Positions 1-8,700 of a stretch of DNA of 64,000 nt are shown here, piece by piece. The notes beneath the pieces were generated by a model. That model did not search any database and was not told the DNA's origin. It was given only the letters and a program-made list of their open reading frames with translations. The stretch comes from Opisthocomus hoazin. Taxonomy: Eukaryota; Chordata; Aves; Opisthocomiformes; Opisthocomidae. The first letter of the stretch is position 1; each line of letters opens with the position of its first letter. The position numbers and the translations under genes were made by a program. The stretch covers positions 61,787,397 through 61,851,396 of the forward strand of contig NC_134414.1 of NCBI RefSeq assembly GCF_030867145.1, in the 5' to 3' direction.

Positions 1-149
1 ATGTGAAACACTTCATGTTGGCGGTGGGGGAGACGGATTTTCTTTTAAATGAGAATACTCCTCTGTCAAAGCAAAGCTCTGTTTCAGTTCAGCTAAATAA
101 TAAATAGATAATTATCACTCAGACAAAAAAGTCTGATTTAACCTTAGAT

Positions 150-182
150 AATATTGCGATCCCCGAGCGGTCCCGCAATATT
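150..182 (-). repeat. Inverted repeat (9-bp arms) beside the SOX21 polyadenylation signal
   Basis: The left arm at 150-158 (AATATTGCG) and right arm at 174-182 (CGCAATATT) are exact reverse complements separated by 15 bases. A second perfect hairpin follows at 119-136, with 6-bp arms TCAGAC and GTCTGA around an A6 loop. Arms of this length occur by chance several times in 64 kb, so only the position at the predicted 3' end of SOX21 is notable. Confidence 0.7.
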
Positions 183-773
183 TTTATTCCCTTTGAAAGG
201 CATTCCTTTTCTTTTTCTTTCCTTTTTTCTTTTTTTCTTTCGGGTTAAAACTGACTCGACCGTGGGCGAAGTAAGTACCAAGAGTTTCCAATCCGCGACC
301 TAACGTTTCCACAGAGATATACAAATTTACAGTCTGAGGGCGAGACTTAACGACTGGGGGGGGGGGACACACGGGGACAGGGGGACCGAGATCCACGCGT
401 CTTTCCTCTGGCGGAAATCACGGCCCGCGCCCGCCGGCCTCCCCTAGCAGCGGCCGGCAGGGACCCCCCAGGCGGGGCAGGGCGCGGAGCGGGACGCGCG
501 GCTCCCCACGCACACGGAGCGGCGCGGCGGGGGGGCACCGAGCTCCCCGGCCCTGACCAGAACAAGCGCCTTTAGGCGCAGGCCGGGCCGGTCGCTCCCC
601 ACACCCCCCCCCACCCCAACGCCCCCCTCCCCGTTCGTTCTTTCTCCCCCCGCCCGGCCCGGCTACCGGCACAGACCGCATGCAACACACACAAGCTCGA
701 CGCGGGGCTGCGGGCGGGGACGCGCAACAGGTGGGCGCCGGCGGGCCCCGGGCGGGCCCCCCCCGGCCGCGGG
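160..773 (-). other. SOX21: SOX21 3' UTR (predicted)
   Basis: This is the stretch between the SOX21 stop codon and the first good polyadenylation signal on the minus strand. It is GC-rich near the stop and becomes purine-rich (in mRNA sense) towards 190-240. An 11-G run on the plus strand at 356-366 makes a C11 tract in the mRNA. The distal end is predicted from the AATAAA at 183-188. A longer form ending outside the window cannot be excluded. Confidence 0.6.
183..188 (-). promoter_or_regulatory. Candidate SOX21 polyadenylation signal AATAAA
   Basis: The plus strand reads TTTATT here, which is the canonical AATAAA hexamer in SOX21 mRNA sense, about 585 nt after the stop codon. Cleavage would be expected around 155-173. 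Two short perfect inverted repeats lie at and just beyond it, at 150-182 and 119-136. No other AATAAA is seen on the minus strand between the stop codon and the window edge. Confidence 0.6.
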
Positions 774-950
774 TCATAGGGCCGCGGCGTAGGCGGCGGG
801 GTAAGGGTCCAGCTGCGGTTTGCCCATGCCCGGCAGGAGGATGTAGGCCAGCGGCGGCTGCAGCCCCGGGCCGGGCCAGGCGCTGCAGTTGCAGGGGATC
901 ATGTAGCCCGGGTTGCCGGGGGACGGGTGCGAGTGCGTGTGCCCCCCGGC

Positions 951-981
<31 letters not shown>

Positions 982-1625
982 GCGGCGGCCCCGTGGAAGG
1001 CGCCCGCCCCGCCGGCGCCGGGGTAGCCGAGCGAGGAGGCGTAGGGCAGCCCCGAGCCCGAGGAGGAGGAGGAGGAGGAGATCTCGGCCATTTTGGAGCC
1101 CAGGTCCAGCAGGGAGTAGGGGCTGCCGGCGGCGGCGGCGGCCGCGGCCGCCGCGGCGGCGGCCGCCGACTGCGGGAAGAAGACGCGGGCGGCGGCGGCG
1201 GCGGCGGCTGCCGCCGCCTTCTCGGGGTTAGCGAGCAGCGAGTCGGGCACCAGCCCGCCGGCCGCCCCGCCGTGCAGCCCGCCCGCCTTCAGCCCGTGCG
1301 GGTGGTCGTGGTCCGGCACGCCGCCCAGCCCGTAGGGCACCGGGAAGGCGAACTTGTCCTTCTTGAGCAGGGTCTTGGGCTTGCGGCGGGGCCGGTACTT
1401 GTAGTCGGGGTGCTCCTTCATGTGCATGGCCCGCAGCCGCTTGGCCTCGTCGATGAAGGGCCGCTTCTCCGACTCGGTCAGCAGCTTCCACTCGGCGCCC
1501 AGGCGCTTGCTGATCTCCGAGTTGTGCATCTTGGGGTTCTCCTGGGCCATCTTCCGCCGCTGCGCCCGCGACCACACCATGAAGGCGTTCATCGGTCTCT
1601 TGACGTGATCCACCGGCTTGGACAT
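774..1625 (-). CDS. SOX21: SOX21, SoxB2 HMG-box transcriptional repressor (complete, single exon)
   Basis: This 283-residue protein is recognised as SOX21 along its whole length. The HMG DNA-binding box spans about residues 6-80, beginning [20 protein letters not shown] and ending in the basic YRPRRK stretch. It bends DNA at ACAAT-type sites. After it come the conserved [19 protein letters not shown] segment, three alanine tracts (10 residues at 137-146, 13 at 154-166, 14 at 213-226), a seven-serine run at 183-189, and the SOX21 C-terminus ending [13 protein letters not shown]14, the other SoxB2 protein, is shorter (about 240 residues) and lacks these alanine tracts. Human SOX21 is 276 residues from memory, so the length is normal. 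The start codon at 1623-1625 has A at -3, and the stop is TGA at 774-776. No intron is seen, as expected. In family knowledge SOX21 is a nuclear repressor that counters SOX1-3 and promotes neuronal differentiation. Confidence 0.98.
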
Positions 1626-2500
1626 CGTGGTGTCCCCCCGCCGCTCCGCCGCCGCCGCCGCCTCCTGCCGCTCCTCCTCGCCCCTGCCGCGCCCCGCTCC
1701 TCCAGACGCGATCTCGGCGGGGGCCCCGGCGCGGCTCCGGCGGGTGCGGGGCGGCGGCGGCGCCTCCCGGTCAGGGCGCTGCGGCGGGCGGGACGGGCGG
1801 CGTTCCCCGCCCGGGCCGCGGAGCCTCCCTCGGCGCCGCCGGCCTCCGGGCCAGGGCTCTCTCCCTCGGCGCTCCCAGCGAGCGGCACCGGCCGGCGTCC
1901 AGGCGCGACGGCGGAGGAGTCCCGGCGAGCTCCGAGCGGGGGGGTCCTCGCTTCGCTGCGGGCGCGGCGCTCCTCGGCGGTCCCCGGCGCGGCGGCGAGC
2001 CCCGGACGGGGCGGCGGTCAGAGCCCGCCTGGAGCCATCTCCGCCCGCGGATCTCGGGGCTGGGGGGGGGTGCGGGGACGGGACCCGCCCGCCGCGGCGC
2101 GGGACCGGGTCCGGGGCGGCTCGGGCGCTGCGGGGAGGCCCCGGGGGCGCGGGCCGCCCCCGCTCACAGCTGCCCCGCTCCGCTCGCGGGGGCCCGGCGA
2201 GGCGCCCGCTCCTCGCACATCGTCGCCGGGCGCGGCGGCCTCCCGGTTCCCGCCGCCGGACAAACTTCGGTAAGTTCGGGGCGGGCTGCGGGGCGCTCCG
2301 CCTGCCGCGCCGCTCCCCCTTCTCCGGCGGCCGCCAGGTCTCTCTGGGTTTTCTTGGCCGCCGATCCGGAGGGGTGGCGGGGCGGGCGGGAGCGGCGGGG
2401 GGCGGAGGGAGGAGGAGGAGGAGGAGGCGGAAGGCGGGGGGGGTGGGGGGTGTTCCTAATTAAAACGCTCGCGGTCCCGCGCCCGGCGGGCCGCCGACCC
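1626..2500 (-). promoter_or_regulatory. SOX21: SOX21 5' UTR and core promoter region (start site not resolved)
   Basis: This is the very GC-rich stretch immediately upstream of the SOX21 ATG. No canonical TATA box is seen on the minus strand close to the gene. The only AT-rich break is at about 2,455-2,466, where the minus strand reads TTTTAATTAGG. That could serve as a weak TATA-like or homeodomain site with initiation near 2,430. The SOX21 start site cannot be fixed from sequence, and multiple dispersed CpG-island starts are equally likely. Confidence 0.55.
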
Positions 2501-2503
2501 GGT

Positions 2504-2578
2504 TATAAAGCCCGCGGAGGGGTCCGCGGCCGCCGCACTCGCCCCCCCTCCTCCGGCCCCGTCGGCGCGGCGGCAGGT
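2504..2578 (+). promoter_or_regulatory. Divergent plus-strand TATA box and downstream splice donor
   Basis: A consensus TATAAA at 2504-2509 reads on the plus strand, away from SOX21. A pyrimidine-purine step (A at 2537) lies about 33 bases downstream, in the usual initiation window. CAG|GTAACG at 2574-2582 then resembles a splice donor, giving a possible first exon of about 40 bases. Human SOX21 has a head-to-head antisense lncRNA (SOX21-AS1), so a bird counterpart starting here is plausible. No later exon was identified, so the transcript itself is an inference. Confidence 0.4.
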
Positions 2579-2666
2579 AACGCGCGCGCCCCGCATGCCT
2601 CCGCGCCGCGCGCCGCCCTATATGTTCGCATGCGGCCTGCCCGCGCCGCGCGCCGCGGGCAGGCAG

Positions 2667-2700
2667 GGGGCGGGGCTGCCGCGCCGGGAGGGGCGGGGCC
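2667..2700. promoter_or_regulatory. Pair of GC boxes (SP/KLF sites)
   Basis: Two GGGGCGGGGC-type boxes, at about 2667-2676 and 2690-2700, lie 160-200 bases beyond the plus-strand TATA box and about 1.05 kb upstream of the SOX21 start codon. They match the SP1/KLF consensus and fit a CpG-island promoter. Confidence 0.6.
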
Positions 2701-2754
2701 TCCGCTTTCCCCGCCCCTCCCTCCGCGTCCCAGGGAGGGACGGGGACGGATGCG

Positions 2755-2765
2755 GCGCATGCGCA
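2755..2765. promoter_or_regulatory. NRF1-type palindrome
   Basis: GCGCATGCGCA at 2755-2765 matches the NRF1 consensus, which is common in CpG-island promoters. It sits within the GC-rich block between SOX21 and the outer island. Confidence 0.6.
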
Positions 2766-4024
2766 CTGAGCCCCGCGCCGCCGCCGGTGCCCGGTGCCGC
2801 GGGGTGTAGGGGGGGGTGGGGTGGCGGATGCGCTCGCCCGGTGCCGGCGGCGGGGTTCGGGGCGGTTTGTGGGGTGCCGCGGGCTTTTCCCCGCGGAGGG
2901 CCGGTGCAGCGGGCGCGCCGCTCCCGGAGAGCACCGGCGCACGGGTCGGCAGCTCCCGGGACGCGTAGGAAGGAGCCCGGCGCTGGGCACCCACCGGCGG
3001 GACCCCGCGGCCCCCGCCTCGGTCCCGATCCCCTCCGCCTCCGGAGCCGCCCTTGCCAGCGCCTGACCTCCCGCAGCCCGCTTGGCCGTGGAAGCTAAAA
3101 AGCTCCCGTCGGTTGTGAAAGGCGGGGAGATGGAGACAGACACCGGCGGCGGCCGGCCCGCGGGCTGAGCGGGGAAGCGGTGTTTGCGGCAGGCTCCCGC
3201 CGCCGGACCCGGCAGCGGGGGGGTCGGGCTGTCCGCCCGCCGGCCGGCCGGCAGCTTCCCGCTCGGAGGGGAGCAGCCGGGGGGGGGGTTTCGGCTGCGT
3301 GAAACCCTCCCGCCTGAGCGGGGAAGGAGCGGCTCCCGGTGTTCGCTCCTGCCCGTGTCACCTCACCGTGTCTGACTGCCGAGGGGCGAGGGCTGGGCCC
3401 CCCCGGCTCTCCCCGCGCAGACCGCGGGTGCCGCCGCCATCGACCCCCCCTCCCCGCCCGGTTCGGTGCGGGGGAAGACGAGGGCGCGGTTTGCCGGTCC
3501 CCAGCCGGCGCCGTGAGCGGGGTGAGGACCGGTGACCGTTACCGGAGGGTGCTCGGGACGGTCCGGTGTCGCGACAGAGCCGCGTGAAGCGCTCCGAGCG
3601 GGCGCACGGGTAAAGCCCCAGGCTGGGGATCACCCCCCCGCCAGGATGACCCCCCCCCACCCGTGGGCCGGTCCGTGGGTACCGCCGCGCCAAGGCTGCC
3701 GCCGGTGCGGGGACCCGCCGGGCTGCGGCCCCTCGTCCCCACGCACGGCGAGGGGCGGGCGGAGCGCGCGGCGGCTCCGCAGAAACCGCGTGGGGAAGGG
3801 CTCCGCGCCCACGGCCACGCGTGTCGGCACAGGCTCCGCGGAGGTCCCTGGGGTCAGCGGCCACCGTTGGCCCCGCAGCTGCCCGAGGACGGCGGAACCC
3901 CGCAGGGCCGCGCACGGCCGAACTGCTCTTAAGGAAAGCAGCGCTCGCCTAACTTCCAGCGGAGGAGACGCCTCGGCTCGTGGGCTTCTTTCCTTTCCAA
4001 AAAATGTCGCCGTTTGCAAGCCCG

Positions 4025-4032
4025 TGACGTCA
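4025..4032. promoter_or_regulatory. Full palindromic CRE (TGACGTCA)
   Basis: A perfect 8-bp cAMP response element, the CREB/ATF site, lies about 2.4 kb upstream of the SOX21 ATG in a local dip of the island and is followed by CpG-rich sequence. Full CREs with intact CpG are rare outside functional promoters and enhancers, because CpG decays when methylated. Confidence 0.65.
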
Positions 4033-4774
4033 CCCGCGCGTGTTTCTGATTACGTTCAGTCCTCCGAACAGTGAAAGCGGCGACAGAATTTATCGGGCGT
4101 CAGTTACGGTGCGCGAATCTTTCACGGGCTGGAATCTAGAAATGGCTCGGCACTGGCTCCAGTGTATTCTTCTAGTTGGAAATGAAATACTCTGTTGGGA
4201 GGTCTCGTCTCCAAAGTGCTCCCACCCCCCCCCCAACGCTTGCGGTAACCGCTGGCTGCCAAAACACCCGCACCGGGTTATTTCGGCTGTGCCCGGAGCT
4301 GCGGGCGGTCTGCCCCTCGCTAGCAGCCTGCTTGCGGGAGGGTTCGCACGCAGCGATGGAAACTCTGCTCGGTCCCGCCCGGAGCAAGGCTGGGCTCGGG
4401 CTGGGAGCGGCCGGAGGGTCCCAGGGCTCCCGGGGAGCCCCGCGGCCGCCGTGCGGGGCGGAGCGGCTGCCCGCACACCGCGCACACACGCACGCAGACA
4501 CACGCAGAGTCTCTCGGAGAGGCTTCGAATGCCAAAACACAAAAAGGGAAGGCTTTATCGGAGTTGAGTTACTTATCTGGATTTTCGTTCAGCCGCGGCT
4601 GTGACCTCCGCGCAGCCGCGCGAGTGCGTGGGTGGCTCTGATAACGTGTCACCATCGACGCAGCAACGGCACAGTCGTGCGATGATGCCACTGACTTGCC
4701 TGTGACCTGTCAGTGCCCGGCGCCTGCAAACTCCAGGGCGCAATCTCTGCTCCTGCTGTCGGGGTGGGGGGTGC

Positions 4775-4795
4775 GGGGGGGGGGGGGGGGGGGGG
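4775..4795. repeat. G21 homopolymer with G-quadruplex potential
   Basis: An uninterrupted run of 21 G follows shorter G runs at 4761-4773. A second run of 12 G lies at 4899-4910. Such tracts are prone to length variation and sequencing error, so the exact count may be unreliable. Confidence 0.8.
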
Positions 4796-5055
4796 AGAGA
4801 GACCAGATGCGTTATCCCGCGGAGGCTGAACAAGAATTTCCAGAACGCAGTGCTGTATTCCACCGAGCGAGATCAAAGCGCTTTTAAAAATATTGAAAGG
4901 GGGGGGGGGGAGTTTAGACTACTTCTCGATACCCAGATGTTATTTCTGCCAGGTTGCTGCAGGCAGCTGCGGGACGCCGCTCCTACCTCCAGCCCCGAGC
5001 TGCAGCCGAGTTCCGAGGGAGAAAGCTCCTTTCCTCCTCGTTTCTATTCGAGCCC

Positions 5056-5114
5056 GACCCCCCGGTACCCCCGGACCCCCAGTCCCCCAGACCCCCCGGA
5101 CCCCCCGGTCCCCG
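5056..5114. repeat. C-rich minisatellite (CCCCCGGAC-like units)
   Basis: About six imperfect 8-10-bp units built on CCCCCGGAC lie near the outer edge of the CpG island. The run creates proline- and glycine-rich open frames on both strands that are not genes. Confidence 0.7.
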
Positions 5115-5414
5115 CTGCCGGGGCTTGGCTCTCTGCGCGCCTGGTCTGACTTCGGCAGCCGGCGGTTCTCTCCTCGTTTTTCTTTTTCCTTTTCTCTTTA
5201 TCAGCCGTTGGCTCCTCACCGCTTTCGGCTGCCCGGAGCCTCCGGGCCCGCCGGTACCGTGAGCCCAGCGACCGGGCGGAGGGCTCGCTTCTCTGTGCCC
5301 CGATTCCCCAGCCCCTCGGTTTGCCAGCCCCCCGGGGTCTCTGCCCCGTCCCGGAGCCGCGCACACCTCTAGCGAGAGGGCCAGCTTCGCCCCGTCAGCT
5401 CTTCGCTAGGAGTA

Positions 5415-5760
5415 ATACGCTTAATTAATTCATTCGCTTTCTCAGAGTCCTTCCAAGTGCTCGGTGTTACTATTTTTCAATAACTTTCGCTTATTAATAG
5501 AGCAGCTGGTAGCCCGAGCTCTAGTGAAGTGCCTGGCGAAGGGTTCTATCGTAAAATACTGGTTTCTAAGTTTATAGTTTCTAATTTGGCTGTGAAAGTG
5601 TGATTCTGGATGGAAATTGGCACTCCAGTGCTCAGCTGGGGAGTAAACTTTGTATAATAAAAACCTTGGTTTACTGGGTTTGCTGTTTTAGGTTAAAAGA
5701 GAATTAACAAAGTTTTTACCAGTTTGGGAAGATTTAGAGAAGTCCCATACTTTTTTAAAA
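5415..5760. promoter_or_regulatory. Candidate regulatory block just outside the island
   Basis: The sequence changes abruptly from GC-rich to AT-rich. It contains homeodomain-type TTAATTAATT (5421-5430) and TTATTAATAG (5491-5500) next to a CAGCTG E-box (5503-5508). No repeat signature is seen. An enhancer role for SOX21 is an inference from motif content and proximity. Confidence 0.3.
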
Positions 5761-8700
5761 ATTTAAATATTAAGATTTCGGCAAGGGCTCTGCTTTTTTT
5801 TTGTGTGTGGTTTAATGAGCTGTTATTTTAAGAGCAAAACCCGATCTTCGTCCCTGCGTTGCAGGACACCGGGGTTGCTCTCGCAGGAGCGCCAGCGCTA
5901 GAACTCACACAACCGTTGGTGGCAGGTCTGAGCAGAGGGTGCTGACGGGGTCCTGACTGCTTTTTAGCTGTAAAGAAAAGTTTAGGAGGCAGCCTATTCT
6001 GGTTTGCTAAGAGACCAGACAAAATTTATCGAATCTGCATGCATCCATTTGTAATCCAGGTAATTTTCACGTACTTTAATGTACTTTTTCATCCTGTCAG
6101 CCTTGCAGTGGTTACGCAGCCTGGGAAGAGTGATCAGAACAGCAGACGAGGAAGTCTTAGAACAAAACAAGCAGGAGCTGGGTGGTTACATGCTAGTCCC
6201 TGACTGCTAGATGACTAGTCCCTGTCCGGGGACGTGAAGGCGAGAATTAGTCTCGCTGCAGAGCTCCTGGGCAGGCTTGGATGTTCCAGCAAGGAGCCAC
6301 TACCTAAAGCTCATCAGGTCATGCGGATGTGCGAGCTTCCCCTCCCTTGCGTGATGAAACCAGAGCTGATACGGATGGAGACTGCTGGCTGTCCAGAGTC
6401 CGAGTTCTCCTGTTTGAGCAACCGCCCGTAGCTTCTCTTCGAAGGAGCTGAGCAGTGCTCGTGGTCCCTTTTTGCGAATAAATCGACCTTAACGTTCCGA
6501 CGTCACGGCTTTGTACGGACTGCATAGCGTGGTTTTATAGTTCGCTGTTAGGAAAGGTGAGCCTTGATTTTTTTGGTGTCTTTACTGCAGGCTGCTTTGT
6601 ATTCACTCTTAAAATGTCGCCAGCCCCTGGGCAAAGGTCAGGAGTCCTTAACCGATGTCCCCACATCCTAGGCCGCGGTTGCCCGCTGCCTTCTGACCTG
6701 TCCGCTCACCTTTTCTGTGTCCAGTGGGCAGCCGCAGAGTGAGGGCTGAGTGCCCTCGAATCCTGTGGGTAGGAGACTGTTCTGCAAAGGGATCCTCGCT
6801 GTGGAAAGGTAAATTAGATTGGGTGTTCTTAGAGCAGGTCACGAAGCTTTGTAACCAAGAGACCTTTTCAGAGGCAGAGAGATCTCCGCGGATTTTTATG
6901 TTTAAATTCAATTGAAATTTTACACTGACAACGATCGTCTTATTTCACTGCTGAGGGCTGTCCAGCAGGCGTAGAGGACTTTTTCCTGGAATAAATGTGT
7001 TTTAATGACTAGTCCAGTTTTGTTCAAGGATGATTCACAACCATAAACTGCACAAGTTTTTCTAGTCACGGGTGCTAGACAGGTCCCAAAAAATCCATGC
7101 AATTTCAAAGACAAGGTCTTCAGTTTCACCGGATAACATTGTGGATTGAGAACCTTCGGCAGGCACTTCAGGATTTACAAGTGCACACAAGGATGCTGAA
7201 AAGAAGATCAGAGTTAAATGCCTGGACCTTTCCCCTCTGAAGAAAAGCAAAGCATAAGTCTTTGCTGTTTGCCTTCTGATTATGATTTTCTAACTGACTA
7301 CAAACAAATAGGGAATGGAGGCCTGTAGCGAAAATAAATTCTGTGTCTTTCTGGACATAAATTCATGGCCTTTACTTCTTTATGGACAGTGTCTTGCTTC
7401 TCTGTAAGAATGGCCGATTTCTGGGTTCTATTTGGCTGGGAGAAATTGAAATGTCTCTTCTTTAATACGAAGTCACTCAGGAAAGTTCAAAGCTAATGGT
7501 CATGAGCCAGTTCGAGTCATCAGATGAGTTAAACATAGAGGGTGCCTACACCTGCACCCCACACCTACATTAGTTCCTGCACCTGCATTTTAGCTCAGAT
7601 CAACAGTGCCACAGCTTTCCAAGCAGACCTCGTTGCTGTGCTCACTCACCACGCTTTGGTTTCCACTGAGCAGCGATTTCAGACGAGACTAAACTGGAAG
7701 ATGCTCCGCAGCCGCTAATGGGAGTGTGGTCTCCAAAGAGTCTAGCTCAGCCTAGATCAACCCTGACAGCGTAAAACGGACGATATTTAGTGTTCTTGAT
7801 TCAGACAGCTGACAATTCCACTTTTTGTATCCACTTCTTTTAGGTGCTTTGGGATGAGCTTTCCTCCCCGAGAGCAGAAAAGGCACTTCTGCGTCTCTGT
7901 GAGTGTTCTGCTGGGAAAGGAGCCCCTCCGCTGTGTGGGTGCTGTGTGAGCATCTTCTGGCACAGGCAGTCGAAAGGCTGGGACCGGGGAGTTCGTGGTT
8001 GCCTGGCCCCCATCCTTACCACAGCTTTTGGGATTCTGCTGAGCTTTGCATTATCCTCACAACAGACTTCTCGTTTTCCACAGCAAGATACATAATGGCT
8101 TCCCTTGGCATGGACATCGAAGAGAAATGCTCCTCATTTTCTGAAGTTGGTTGAATAGTTAAATCTTACTGCGATAAACATTGGCTAGATTGTTTTTTTC
8201 ACTTAGGTGTATAGTTTCAGTAATAATAGTTATTAGACAACCTTTTTTCATGCACAAAATTAGCTTTTTTCTCTTTTTTAAAAAGTAATCTATTATTTTG
8301 AATAAGTTGCCCTTATGAACGTCTGACAGGTATATATTTTCATCTCATAATAAGCAAACGGACTAACAATAATCATTATAACTATGCAACACTGAGCTCT
8401 CTTACTTCTTCAACGTCATAAAGTCTTCTCATGGAGTATTTTGTCCAGTACTGGACTTCAAGAAAGTTGCAGATTCATCGGACAGAACGCAGCAAGACTG
8501 ATCAGAGGTCTGAAAAATATGAATTACACAAGATAAGATTGAGAGCGGTGTTGTTACCTAATCTGGAGAGGAGAAGACTTAGCAGACAAAATGGTCTGTA
8601 AGGGTATAAAAAAGTAAATGCAAAGACAAGGGGATTAAACTGTGTTTGTGGGGACAGATGAGAGCTAATGAGTTTAAGATGCGAATTCAACTTAAATGCT

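Larger units (their letters stand above)
400..5400. promoter_or_regulatory. CpG island over SOX21 and its upstream region
   Basis: From about 400 to 3,950 the sequence is extremely GC-rich with undepleted CpG. A shoulder of moderate GC and CpG content runs from about 4,240 to 5,400. Outside it the window is mostly AT-rich and CpG-poor. Large CpG islands of this kind are typical of developmental transcription-factor genes controlled by Polycomb. The island contains the whole SOX21 coding region, its 5' UTR and promoter, GC boxes, an NRF1-type site and a full CRE. It also explains the many long open frames on both strands between 400 and 5,400, which are GC-rich shadows rather than genes. Confidence 0.9.

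Noticed and set aside
927..2273. 448-codon plus-strand open frame opposite SOX21
   Set aside because: It is arginine-, glycine- and proline-rich low-complexity sequence caused by high GC on the strand opposite SOX21 and its 5' UTR. No domain, and it overlaps a certain gene.
680..5372. Other long open frames in the CpG island on both strands
   Set aside because: They are GC-rich shadows with arginine/proline/alanine bias, overlapping each other in several frames and showing no recognisable domain.
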